Source of the DNA: Alphaproteobacteria bacterium
GTDB taxonomy: Bacteria; Pseudomonadota; Alphaproteobacteria; GCA-2731375
DNA length: 33,787 bases
Direction of reading: 5' to 3'
Assembly (NCBI GenBank): GCA_016869175.1
Contig: VGEV01000024.1
Location: forward strand, 1 to 33,787
Within the stretch, counting starts at the first letter, position 1. Every line of letters starts with the position of its first letter. The position numbers and the translations under genes are program-made. This document shows positions 19,807 to 27,419 of the stretch, one piece after another. The notes under the pieces are model-generated. The model saw only the letters and a list, made by a program, of their open reading frames with translations. It was not told the DNA's origin and did not search any database.

Positions 19807-22059
19807 CTAGCGACCGCAGTCGGGTATCCGGAACGGCGTTGGATCGAGGAAGCGGCGCAACACGTTTGCAGTGAGCCGCGCGATATTGTTGTCGAAGTTG
19901 TTGCTGCCCAGGCTGCCGGCATAGGCGATGGAGCCGGTGGAGAATACCGCGCCGCCGCCAGCGGTTTCGAAGAACACCAGGTCGGCCCGCACGCGCGGGT
20001 TCTGCACCCCGTCGGTGGCGCCGTGCGCGACGGCGATTTCCTCGGCGACCAGTTGATAGACGTTGGAATGGTTTTCCGAACTCGCCAGCACCAGCGCATG
20101 CGGTGGCGAGCCCAGGCCGGCATCGTAGCAGTCCAGTTCCAAGCCGGCGGCGCCGCCCTGCAGCATGCCGAAATCGCCCAGCAGTTCGCCGTCGATCCCG
20201 TCGAACACAAAGGCGGCCCGCGGGTCCCGACTTTGTGGCGTGCGGCGGTAGGGCGTTGAAGCGTCGAATCCCTGGCTGATGAAGCCGACGCCGGCCAGCA
20301 GGTTGGGCGGCCGGCCCTGGCGGCGCCACAGGCCGCCATATTCGCCGTCGAAGCTGTGATAGTATTCGCCCACCTCGGCGATCCATGCGCGCGTGCCGTC
20401 TTCCGCGCGGCGCACCTCGATGATGCCCGGCTGCTGCGGGTGATAGGCGATGCGCCAGTAGAAGCCGTTGCCGCCCAGATACATCAGCCGGCCGCCGCCG
20501 CGTGTGAACGCGTCGAGCGCATCCAGCATCGCGCCCGAGAAATATTCCGGATGGCTGCCGGTCACCAGGCAGCGATAGGGCCGCAGGATGCCCAGTCCCT
20601 CGCGGTGCAGGTCCTCGTCGGTGATCACATCGAACGGCTCGCCGCTGCGCGACAGCCAGTCGACGACGAACATGTCGGCGCAGTAGTTCCACAGCCGACC
20701 CTTGGGCCTGACGTTGGTCGCCGGCCTGAGCCGCGAACTGTAGCAGACGCCGCTGCCATCGCGGTGCCGGTCGTAGGTCGACAGGCCGAGTTCGGGATGC
20801 TTCAACAGCAACTCGTCGGTTGCATCCAGCACGGTCAGCCGGCCGTGATGCAGTTCCGGCGTGCCGGTGAAGCGGCCCAGGTTGTTGGTATAGACCGTGT
20901 AGGTGGCGGTTGAGGCGAGGTAGACCAGTTTCGCCACCGACTGGCCCCGGCTCGGCCGCACGAAGAACGGCACGTGAAACTCAGCCTCGCCGGCGCGGAG
21001 CCGCACAGTATAGCAGCCGCTCGGCAAGTCTTGCGGCACCGGGAACTCGAGGTCCGGCAGCCAGCATGCATCCGCCAGGTCGTCGTCGTGGAAGTGGATG
21101 GCGCCATACTCCCGCGGCGCCTTGAGCCAATGCATCTCATGTCCGCGCCAGTTGTGGCCGGTCACCGCGCGGGTCGGCAGATTGACCGTCACGCCGTCCA
21201 GCCGGTTGGGCGACAGGTCGCGGATCCGCTCGCTGGCGATATCGGCGGAGAAATCCCAGGCTGCCACCATGGCGGCTTCCAGGCCGCTTGGCGGTGCGTC
21301 GCCGGCCAGCGCCAGTGCCTCCGCCTCGCTCAGCGCACGCCGGCTGAGCCGGGGGCTGTCGAGCTTGCCGTTGAAGAAGCCGCCGGCCCGCAGGCCGCCG
21401 CCAGGCGTCGGCCGGGCCACGTCCTCGACATGCCAGGCGGCGAACAGAAACGGCCCCGGCCGAACCAGATGCTCCACGTCGGTCTGCGCTTCGGCGCTCA
21501 CCCGGCGCGCTGGGTGGAAGCTCTTGTCGGCGAGCGGTTGCTGCAACAGATGCAGCCGGCCGCTCGCGGCATCGAAGCTGGCGGCAAGGAAATACCAGCG
21601 GCGCGCGTAGAGCGGGATGTCGGTCGACAGCCGGCCGATCCGCCCCTTGCCGTCGCCCAGCAGCACTTCCGGTGCGCCGGCCTCGTTCAGCACCAAGGCG
21701 AAGCCCGAACGGCTTGCCGCCGACCACGTGCCGGCCAGCCCCTGCCGACCCTGGCCGGGCAAGGTCGGGTAGACGTAAAGCGACAGCGTGAAGCTCTCGC
21801 AGGCGGCAAGTTCGGGCGATGGCGGCACCAGGGCGAACGAGCCGATCTCGATCGGCTGGCGGCGCGCGGGGTAGTCGCGGTTGACCGGATTGGCCACGAC
21901 TTCCTCGCGGAATGGCGGATGGTCCGGCCCCGCCTCGGCACTCAGCACGCGCACGATGTCGCAGCGGAAGGCATCGGCGCCCAGGCAACTCACCATGACG
22001 CGCAGCGTATCGCCCGGCGCCAGCGATTGCGGATCGCAATAGCCCATCAGATCGGTCAT
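19807..22059 (-). CDS. N,N-dimethylformamidase-like large (beta) subunit
   Basis: This 750-residue protein matches the size and layout of the large subunit of N,N-dimethylformamidase, which hydrolyses dimethylformamide to dimethylamine and formate. A lectin-like (LamG) region covers about 70-270, with FTLSLYVYPTLPGQG and WYFLAASFDAASGRL. A C-terminal catalytic region follows from about 300. The known enzyme has a mononuclear iron held by two tyrosines and one glutamate. Good candidates here are Y387/Y390 in STATYTVYTNN, Y429 or Y440, and E505 in VTGSHPEYFSGA; this assignment is inferred. AAGGAG precedes the ATG. The small-subunit gene lies 19 bp upstream. The true substrate may be another amide; the symbol dmfA2 would be by analogy only. 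Confidence 0.82.
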   Translation of the reverse strand: MTDLMGYCDPQSLAPGDTLRVMVSCLGADAFRCDIVRVLSAEAGPDHPPFREEVVANPVNRDYPARRQPIEIGSFALVPPSPELAACESFTLSLYVYPTLPGQGRQGLAGTWSAASRSGFALVLNEAGAPEVLLGDGKGRIGRLSTDIPLYARRWYFLAASFDAASGRLHLLQQPLADKSFHPARRVSAEAQTDVEHLVRPGPFLFAAWHVEDVARPTPGGGLRAGGFFNGKLDSPRLSRRALSEAEALALAGDAPPSGLEAAMVAAWDFSADIASERIRDLSPNRLDGVTVNLPTRAVTGHNWRGHEMHWLKAPREYGAIHFHDDDLADACWLPDLEFPVPQDLPSGCYTVRLRAGEAEFHVPFFVRPSRGQSVAKLVYLASTATYTVYTNNLGRFTGTPELHHGRLTVLDATDELLLKHPELGLSTYDRHRDGSGVCYSSRLRPATNVRPKGRLWNYCADMFVVDWLSRSGEPFDVITDEDLHREGLGILRPYRCLVTGSHPEYFSGAMLDALDAFTRGGGRLMYLGGNGFYWRIAYHPQQPGIIEVRRAEDGTRAWIAEVGEYYHSFDGEYGGLWRRQGRPPNLLAGVGFISQGFDASTPYRRTPQSRDPRAAFVFDGIDGELLGDFGMLQGGAAGLELDCYDAGLGSPPHALVLASSENHSNVYQLVAEEIAVAHGATDGVQNPRVRADLVFFETAGGGAVFSTGSIAYAGSLGSNNFDNNIARLTANVLRRFLDPTPFRIPDCGR

Positions 22060-22078
22060 CGCCGCTCCTTGAGGTCGC

Positions 22079-22381
22079 TCAGTCGAGTTGCAGCGGCTGG
22101 CCGGTCAGCATCTGCCAGCGCAGCTTGAAGACGTGCCACTCCGCGGCTTCCAGCGAGGTGAAGACCTGGCTCGGCTGCAGCCGCGGTCGGGGTGGGCGGC
22201 CGCCCATCACCGCCAGGGTCCATTCGCGATGCGGCTTGCTCATCACCAGCACGTGGTGGCCCTCGACCGGCAGGGCGCGCATCAGGTTGAGCACCATCTG
22301 CAAGTCGCCGCTATGCACGCCGAACGGCCGCGCCTTGTACTCGCGCGCGAGATCGACACGATTGGGATCGATACGAAACAT
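22079..22381 (-). CDS. N,N-dimethylformamidase-like small (alpha) subunit
   Basis: The 100-residue product begins MFRIDPNRVDLAREYKARPF and contains HREWTLAVMGGRPPRP and a C-terminal amphipathic helix (EAAEWHVFKLRWQMLTG). Its position 19 bp ahead of the large-subunit gene and its small size fit the alpha subunit of dimethylformamidase (about 130 residues in the characterised enzyme), which packs against the large subunit. I chose the ATG at 22381 because GAGG lies five to nine bases upstream; the open frame further upstream overlaps soxY on the other strand and looks spurious. The family call rests mainly on context and size. Confidence 0.7.
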   Translation of the reverse strand: MFRIDPNRVDLAREYKARPFGVHSGDLQMVLNLMRALPVEGHHVLVMSKPHREWTLAVMGGRPPRPRLQPSQVFTSLEAAEWHVFKLRWQMLTGQPLQLD

Positions 22382-22455
22382 GGCGCCCTCGCTAGGTCGT
22401 GCAAGGCTGGGCGGCCGAAACCGCGACTGGCGATGCGTTCGATCAATGGACCCGT

Positions 22456-22461
22456 TAGAAT
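22456..22461 (+). promoter_or_regulatory. Candidate -10 element for the sox operon
   Basis: TAGAAT, five of six consensus bases, stands out in the GC-rich 133-bp divergent gap between the formamidase-like genes and soxY, about 54 bp before the soxY ATG. No convincing -35 lies at 16-18 bp. Shortly downstream, CCGCT-GGCA-AGCGG could form a small leader hairpin. Confidence 0.3.
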
Positions 22462-22514
22462 GGCGGCATAGAAACGCTCCGCTGGCAAGCGGTGCGGGGC
22501 GGAAGCGAGGAAAG

Positions 22515-22991
22515 ATGCGGGGAGCCAAGCCGACGGCCGCGTTGCGCCCGACGCGACGACACCTGTTGGGCAGGGCGGCGGGGCTGCCGCTCGTCATGCT
22601 GTCGCCGGGCGGGGCCTGGGCTGACAGCGGCGCGGAGCTCAAGCAGGCGCTGGCGGCGGTCGGCAAGGGCCGCAAGCCGCTTTCCGGGCGGCTCAAGCTG
22701 GACGCGCCGGAGATTGCCGAGAACGGCTCCTTGGTGCCGATCGAGGTCAGTTTCGACAGCCCCATGACCGAGCAGGACAGGGTCACCGCGATCCACGTCT
22801 TCGCCGACGGCAATCCGCGGCCGCAGGTGGCGGTGTTCCGCTTCGGCCGGCTGTCCGGCCAGGCGCGGGTGGCGATCCGCGTGCGCCTGCAACAGACCCA
22901 AGAGCTGATCGCGCTGGCGGAGACCGGCGAGGGCAATCTCTATGAGACGCGCGCCCTGGTTAAGGTCACCATCGGCGGCTGCGGCGGCTAG
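22515..22991 (+). CDS. soxY: Thiosulfate oxidation carrier protein SoxY
   Basis: SoxY carries sulfur intermediates covalently on a C-terminal cysteine during periplasmic thiosulfate oxidation. The 158-residue product ends IGGCGG, the swinging-arm motif with the carrier cysteine C156. A twin-arginine signal (TRRHLLGRAAGLPLVMLS, about 13-30) fits export as a folded SoxYZ complex. The core region IEVSFDSPMTEQDRV is typical of SoxY. The ATG at 22515 has GAGGAAAG immediately upstream. It is followed 11 bp later by soxZ and then soxB, soxC and soxD, all on the plus strand, forming one operon. Confidence 0.95.
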   Translation: MRGAKPTAALRPTRRHLLGRAAGLPLVMLSPGGAWADSGAELKQALAAVGKGRKPLSGRLKLDAPEIAENGSLVPIEVSFDSPMTEQDRVTAIHVFADGNPRPQVAVFRFGRLSGQARVAIRVRLQQTQELIALAETGEGNLYETRALVKVTIGGCGG

Positions 22992-23002
22992 GAGGAACCG
23001 AG

Positions 23003-23332
23003 ATGTCGACCACCGCGAAGCCGCGGGTGCGGGTGCCCAAGAGCGTCAAGCGGGGCGAGGCTTTCGAGATTCGCACGCTGATCACCCATCCCATGGAATC
23101 CGGCCAGCGCAAGGACGACAGCGGCAAGACCATTCCCCGCAAGATCCTCAACAAGTTCGTCTGCACGCTGGATGGCGAGATGGTCTTCACGGCCGAACTG
23201 GCGCCTGCGGTCGCGGCCAACCCGTATCTCGCGTTTTTCTGCCGGGCCGAGAAAAGCGGCACCCTGAGATTCGCCTGGACCGACGACGACGGCACGGTGA
23301 TCGTCGAGGAAGCGGCCGTGAACGTGGCCTGA
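23003..23332 (+). CDS. soxZ: Thiosulfate oxidation carrier complex protein SoxZ
   Basis: SoxZ forms the heterodimer with SoxY that presents the sulfur-carrying arm to the other Sox enzymes. The 109-residue immunoglobulin-fold protein shows the family signatures RVRVPKSVKRGEAFEIRTLI, THPMESGQRKD and GTLRFAWTDDDGTV. It has no signal peptide, as is usual: SoxZ is exported by riding on the Tat signal of SoxY. AGGAGG lies about six bases before the ATG at 23003. It sits between soxY (11-bp gap) and soxB (seven-bp gap). Confidence 0.96.
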   Translation: MSTTAKPRVRVPKSVKRGEAFEIRTLITHPMESGQRKDDSGKTIPRKILNKFVCTLDGEMVFTAELAPAVAANPYLAFFCRAEKSGTLRFAWTDDDGTVIVEEAAVNVA

Positions 23333-23339
23333 GCCAGGC

Positions 23340-25019
23340 ATGCTCGGGCGCCGCGAGTTCCTGGCCTTCGCGGCCGCCGTGGCGGCCAGCCTGGGGATGC
23401 CGGGGCTTGCCCGCGGCCAGCGCCAGGCGATCGACCAGGAGGCGCTGTTAGGGTTCCGGCCGCTCGGCCAGGTGACGCTGCTGCATTTCACCGACCTGCA
23501 CGCGCAGCTCGTGCCGCTGCATTTCCGCGAGGCGGCGGTCAACATCGGCCTGGGCGACTTGGCCGACCGGCCGCCGCGGCTGGCTGGCCGTCGCCTCATC
23601 GAACGGCTGGGCCTGGCACCCGACAGCCTGGAAGCCTACCTCCTGGGAAGCGACAATTTCGCGGACCTGGCCAAGAGCTTCGGGCCGATCGGCGGCCTCG
23701 ACCGTCTGGCCACCCTGGTCGCCGCCATCCGCGCCGAACGAGCGGAACGCGTCCTGCTGTTCGATGGCGGCGACAGTTTCCAAGGCGCCTATACCACGCT
23801 GGCGAGCGCGGGCGCCGACCTGCTGCAGGCGCTCAACCTGCTGCGTCTCGACGGCATGACCGGGCATTGGGAGTTCACGCTGGGCGAAGCGCGCTGGCGC
23901 GAGATCGTGGACGCCCTGAACTGCCCCTTCCTGGCCGGCAATGTGCGCGAGCGGGATTTCGAGGATCCGGTGTTCGAAGCCTCCCGCGTGTTCGAGCGCG
24001 GCGGGCTTGCGATCGGCGTGATCGGGCAGGCGTTTCCCTATACCCCCATCGCCAATCCGGCCTGGCTGATTCCCAACTGGACCTTCGGCATCCGCCACGA
24101 GGCCTTGCGCCAGGAGGTGGCGCGGCTGCGCCAGGCCAAGGTCGACCTGGTGGTGCTGCTCAGTCACAACGGCTTCGATGTCGATCACAAGCTGGCGCGT
24201 CTGGTGCCTGGCATCGACGTGATCTTGTCGGGCCACACGCACGATGCCTTGCTGGAACCGGCGGTGGTCGGCCAGACGTTGATCGTGGCCTCGGGATCGC
24301 ACGGCAAGTTCCTCTCCCGCCTCGACCTCGACATGCGGGGCGGGCGCATCGCCGAGTGGCGCTATAGGCTGATCCCGGTGCTGGCCCAGGCGATCGCCCC
24401 CGATCCCGGCATGGCCAAGGCCATCGCCGAACTCCGTGCCCCGCACGCCGCGCGCCTGGCCGAGCCGGTTGCGCGCACCGAGACGCTGCTCTACCGGCGC
24501 GGCAACTTCAACGGCACGGCGGATGACCTGATCTGCGATGCGCTGCTGGCGGAACTCGATGCCGAGATCGCCTTTTCGCCCGGCTTCCGTTGGGGGGCTA
24601 CGCTATTGCCCGGCCAGGACATCACGCTGGAAGATGTCTACAGCCTGACCGCGATCAGCTATCCCGGCACGACGCGGCGGCAGCTGAGCGGCCGGCAGAT
24701 CAAGGCGATCCTTGAGGATGTGGCGGACAACCTGTTCAACCCCGATCCGTTCTACCGGCAGGGTGGCGACATGGTGCGGACCGGGGGCCTGGGCTTCCGC
24801 ATCCGGCCCGCGGCGCCGATCGGTCAACGCATCGACGAGCTGCGCTTGTTGGCGAAAGACGAACCGCTGGCCGCCGACAAGAGCTACTGGGTGGCCGGCT
24901 GGGCGCAAGTAGCCGAACCGGCCGCCGGCGAGCCGGTCTATGATGTACTGCTGCGCTATCTGCGGCGCCAAGGGACGGTGCGGGTGGAAGAGCGCCGTGC
25001 GGTGCGGATGGCGGTCTGA
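23340..25019 (+). CDS. soxB: Thiosulfohydrolase SoxB
   Basis: SoxB is a dimanganese periplasmic enzyme that removes the terminal sulfone of SoxY-bound intermediates as sulfate. The 559-residue product has a Tat-type signal (GRREFLAFAAAVAASLG). Metal-site motifs of the 5'-nucleotidase-like domain follow: HFTDLHAQ (D52, H54), FDGGDSFQGA (D145), TGHWEFT (H176, E178), LLSHNGFDVDHK and LSGHTHDALL. The C-terminal substrate domain contains YSLTAISYPGTTRR. The usual DTWQGS segment reads DSFQGA here. It starts seven bases after soxZ with a weak Shine-Dalgarno, so translational coupling is likely. GHWEFT instead of GNHEF separates SoxB from ordinary 5'-nucleotidases. Confidence 0.95.
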   Translation: MLGRREFLAFAAAVAASLGMPGLARGQRQAIDQEALLGFRPLGQVTLLHFTDLHAQLVPLHFREAAVNIGLGDLADRPPRLAGRRLIERLGLAPDSLEAYLLGSDNFADLAKSFGPIGGLDRLATLVAAIRAERAERVLLFDGGDSFQGAYTTLASAGADLLQALNLLRLDGMTGHWEFTLGEARWREIVDALNCPFLAGNVRERDFEDPVFEASRVFERGGLAIGVIGQAFPYTPIANPAWLIPNWTFGIRHEALRQEVARLRQAKVDLVVLLSHNGFDVDHKLARLVPGIDVILSGHTHDALLEPAVVGQTLIVASGSHGKFLSRLDLDMRGGRIAEWRYRLIPVLAQAIAPDPGMAKAIAELRAPHAARLAEPVARTETLLYRRGNFNGTADDLICDALLAELDAEIAFSPGFRWGATLLPGQDITLEDVYSLTAISYPGTTRRQLSGRQIKAILEDVADNLFNPDPFYRQGGDMVRTGGLGFRIRPAAPIGQRIDELRLLAKDEPLAADKSYWVAGWAQVAEPAAGEPVYDVLLRYLRRQGTVRVEERRAVRMAV

Positions 25020-25041
25020 GGGGGCAGGCAGGAGGCATGGG

Positions 25042-26289
25042 GTGAGCGGGCGCGGACGCAATCGACGGGGTTTCCTGGCGGCGGCGGGCGGCGTGTTGGG
25101 CGCGGCCGGCTTGGCGCCTGTGCTGCGCGCGGCCGAGTTCAAGCCGGAGGCGCCGGACTGGACCAAGAATCTGGGGCCAGGCGTCGACGCGGCGCCCTAT
25201 GGCAAGCCCAGCCCGCACGAGAAGCATGTCATCCGCCGCTCGGTCGAATGGCTGACGGCGACACCGCAATCCTCGGTCAATTTCACGCCGCTGCACGAAC
25301 TGGACGGCATCGTCACGCCGAACGGGCTGTGCTTCGAGCGCCATCATGCCGGCGTGCCCGACATTCCGCCGGCCGAGCACAAGCTGCTGGTGCACGGCTT
25401 GGTCGAACGGCCGCTCAAGTTCAGCATGGCCGAACTGCGACGCTTTCCGCCGACCAGCGTGTTCCATTTCCTCGAATGCGCGGCCAACGGCGGCATGGAA
25501 TGGCGCGGCGCGCAGTTGAACGGCGTGCAATACACGCACGGCATGCTGCATTGCGTGCAGTATACCGGCGTGCCGCTGCGCCTGGTGCTGGAGGCTGCCG
25601 GCCTCAAGGGCCAGGCCAAATGGCTGCTGCTGGAAGGTGCCGACGCGGCGGCGATGACCCGCAGCCTGCCGCTGGCCAAGGCGCTCGACGACTGCCTGTT
25701 GGCCTATTCGATGAACGGTGAGCGGCTGCGCTCCGAACAGGGCTATCCGCTGCGCCTCGTCGTGCCGGGCTGGGAAGGCAACATCTGGGTCAAGTGGCTG
25801 CGCCGCATCGAGTTGGGCGACCAACCCTGGCAAACGCGCGAGGAAACCGCGAAATACACCGACCTGATGCCAGACGGACGCGCCCGCCGCTTCACCTGGC
25901 TGCAAGAGGTGAAGTCGGTCATCACCGACCCGGCCCCGGAAGCGCGCCTGGCGGGCAAGGGCTTTCGCTGCATCAAGGGGCTGGCCTGGTCGGGCGAGGG
26001 CCGCATCGCGCGGGTCGATGTCTCGCGGGACGGCGGCCGCAACTGGACGACGGCGCGGCTGGAGCCGCCGGTGCTGCCGAAATGCCTGACGCGCTTCTAT
26101 CTGGATTGGCAATGGAGCGGCGAGGAAGTGCTGCTGCAAAGCCGCGCCATCGACGAGAAGGGCTTCGTGCAGCCGAGCCCGGCGGTCCTGCAAAAGACGC
26201 GCGGTGTCAATCCGATCTACCACAACAACGGCATCCAGACCTGGGCGGTCAATCGCGATGGCACGGTGGAGAACGTTCGCCTGGGTTAG
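25042..26289 (+). CDS. soxC: Sulfane dehydrogenase molybdopterin subunit SoxC
   Basis: SoxC is the molybdenum-cofactor subunit of Sox(CD), which oxidises the SoxY-bound sulfane sulfur. The 415-residue product belongs to the sulfite-oxidase family. A Tat signal (RRGFLAAAGGVLGAAGLA) is followed by the cofactor domain with the molybdenum-ligand cysteine C146 in FHFLECAANGGMEW, then VVPGWEGNIWVKWLRRIE. A C-terminal dimerisation domain carries RVDVSRDGGRNWT and NHG-like HNNGIQTW near the end. I start at the GTG at 25042: AGGAGG lies eight bases upstream, while the nearby ATG at 25034-25039 is out of frame. It overlaps soxD by 32 bases. Confidence 0.95.
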   Translation: MSGRGRNRRGFLAAAGGVLGAAGLAPVLRAAEFKPEAPDWTKNLGPGVDAAPYGKPSPHEKHVIRRSVEWLTATPQSSVNFTPLHELDGIVTPNGLCFERHHAGVPDIPPAEHKLLVHGLVERPLKFSMAELRRFPPTSVFHFLECAANGGMEWRGAQLNGVQYTHGMLHCVQYTGVPLRLVLEAAGLKGQAKWLLLEGADAAAMTRSLPLAKALDDCLLAYSMNGERLRSEQGYPLRLVVPGWEGNIWVKWLRRIELGDQPWQTREETAKYTDLMPDGRARRFTWLQEVKSVITDPAPEARLAGKGFRCIKGLAWSGEGRIARVDVSRDGGRNWTTARLEPPVLPKCLTRFYLDWQWSGEEVLLQSRAIDEKGFVQPSPAVLQKTRGVNPIYHNNGIQTWAVNRDGTVENVRLG

Positions 26290-26887
26290 CCTGCTGCTGG
26301 CGGCGGGCGGCGCGGCGGCTCAGCCGGCGGGTCTTGGCCTGGGCCGCCCGGCGACGCCAGCGGAGATCGCCGCCTGGTCGATCGCCGTGCGCCCCGACGG
26401 CCAGGGCCTGCCGGCGGGCAAGGGCAGCGTGGCCGAGGGCGAGCAGCTTTATCTGCAACACTGCGCTGCCTGCCATGGCGAGTTCGGCGAGGGCGCCGGC
26501 CGCTTCCCGGCGTTGATGAGCGGCCAGGGCAGCCTGCGCGACCACGACCCGGTCAAGACCATCGGCAGCTACTGGCCCTATGCCACCACCGTTTGGGACT
26601 ACGTCTTTCGCTCCATGCCGTTTGGCAATGCGCAGAGCCTGACCGCCGACGAGACCTATGCCGTCGTCGCCTACCTGTTGCATCTGAACGACGTGGTGGA
26701 CGCCGATTTCGTGGCCGACGCCAAGCGCCTGCCGGCGGTGCGCCTGCCCAATGCCGCGGGCTTCTTCGAACTGGCCGAGCCCGACCTGCCGCGGGGCGAG
26801 CCGTGCATGCGCGATTGCGCCGTCTCGACCAGGGTGATCGGCCGGGCGAGAGCGATCGACGTGACGCCCGAGCGGCGCCTGGAATAG
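26258..26887 (+). CDS. soxD: Sulfane dehydrogenase cytochrome c subunit SoxD
   Basis: SoxD takes electrons from SoxC and passes them to the respiratory chain. The 209-residue product has a Sec signal (FAWVSLLLAAGGAAA), one c-type heme motif CAACH (69-73) and a likely axial methionine in FRSMPFGNAQSL (M120). This is the shorter, monoheme form; the Paracoccus protein is longer with a second heme domain. A C-terminal pair of cysteines (CMRDC) could form a disulfide. The start at 26258 overlaps soxC by 32 bases and gives a proper signal peptide. No soxA or soxX follows; the next gene is 226 bp away beyond a repeat element. Confidence 0.92.
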   Translation: MARWRTFAWVSLLLAAGGAAAQPAGLGLGRPATPAEIAAWSIAVRPDGQGLPAGKGSVAEGEQLYLQHCAACHGEFGEGAGRFPALMSGQGSLRDHDPVKTIGSYWPYATTVWDYVFRSMPFGNAQSLTADETYAVVAYLLHLNDVVDADFVADAKRLPAVRLPNAAGFFELAEPDLPRGEPCMRDCAVSTRVIGRARAIDVTPERRLE

Positions 26888-26924
26888 GCGCGACAGGCCG
26901 TCTTGCGGTTGGCCGGCGGGGGTG

Positions 26925-27053
26925 TCCGATCAGAGGGATCGCGACCAGCGAGCCCTCGGATCGGAGCCCACCGCGCTGCACTCATGGTTGCAGGGCAATG
27001 GCTTGCAGTGAAACCGAACATGCCAATTCGATTTGTACGGAAATTGCCCTAGT
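26925..27053. repeat. Two-hairpin intergenic repeat, copy A
   Basis: This 129-bp stretch is about 80% identical by hand alignment, with three single-base gaps, to 33446-33577. Its first palindrome pairs 26926-26937 with 26953-26964, giving a 12-bp stem with one central mismatch. A second, weaker one pairs 27011-27018 with 27027-27034 (AAACCGAA / TTCGATTT, seven of eight). Both stems recur at the same places in copy B. The copy fills most of the gap between soxD and the fccA-like gene, ending 60 bp before the latter. It is like two-palindrome intergenic elements known in rhizobia, but I cannot claim identity. Confidence 0.8.
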
Positions 27054-27113
27054 ATTCGCGGCCCGCGGCCAACGCGGGCGGCAAGGCAAGACGACAACAC
27101 CAAGGGGGGAGCG

Positions 27114-27410
27114 ATGCGAAAATCCGCCATCCTGGCGGGGCTGGTTCTGGCCATGCCCTTCGCCGCGTCGGCGCAGTCGGTGACGCCGACGCAAGTGATG
27201 GCCGCGACCTGCGCCGGCTGCCATGGCAGCGAACTGACCGGAGCCGGCGGCGTGCCCAGCCTGAGGGGTCAGCAGAAGGACTATCTCGAACGCACGCTCA
27301 ACGACTTCAAGTCCGGCCAGCGTCCGGCCACGGTGATGAACCGCTTGGCCAAGGGCTACAGCCCCGAGCAGATCGCCGAACTGGCGCAATACCTTGCTGG
27401 CCTGAAGTAG
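27114..27410 (+). CDS. Flavocytochrome c sulfide dehydrogenase, monoheme cytochrome subunit
   Basis: The 98-residue product has a Sec signal (ILAGLVLAMPFAASA) and a single c-type heme motif CAGCH (33-37), with the axial methionine in ATVMNRLAKGYS (M75). Such small cytochromes partner with the flavoprotein encoded nine bases downstream, accepting electrons from sulfide oxidation; they are named FccA or SoxE. The ATG at 27114 has a purine-rich GGGGGGAG site about four bases upstream. The gap from soxD (226 bp, with repeat copy A) suggests a separate promoter for this pair, though none is clear. Confidence 0.88.
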   Translation: MRKSAILAGLVLAMPFAASAQSVTPTQVMAATCAGCHGSELTGAGGVPSLRGQQKDYLERTLNDFKSGQRPATVMNRLAKGYSPEQIAELAQYLAGLK

Positions 27411-27419
27411 GAGGGAGCC

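Noticed and set aside
20974-22128. 384-codon plus-strand frame opposite the formamidase-like large subunit
   Set aside because: It is a shadow of the large-subunit gene, with no recognisable motif.
22382-22936. Upstream extension of the formamidase small-subunit frame to 22936
   Set aside because: The extension overlaps soxY on the opposite strand and is not family-like; the ATG at 22381 has its own ribosome site.
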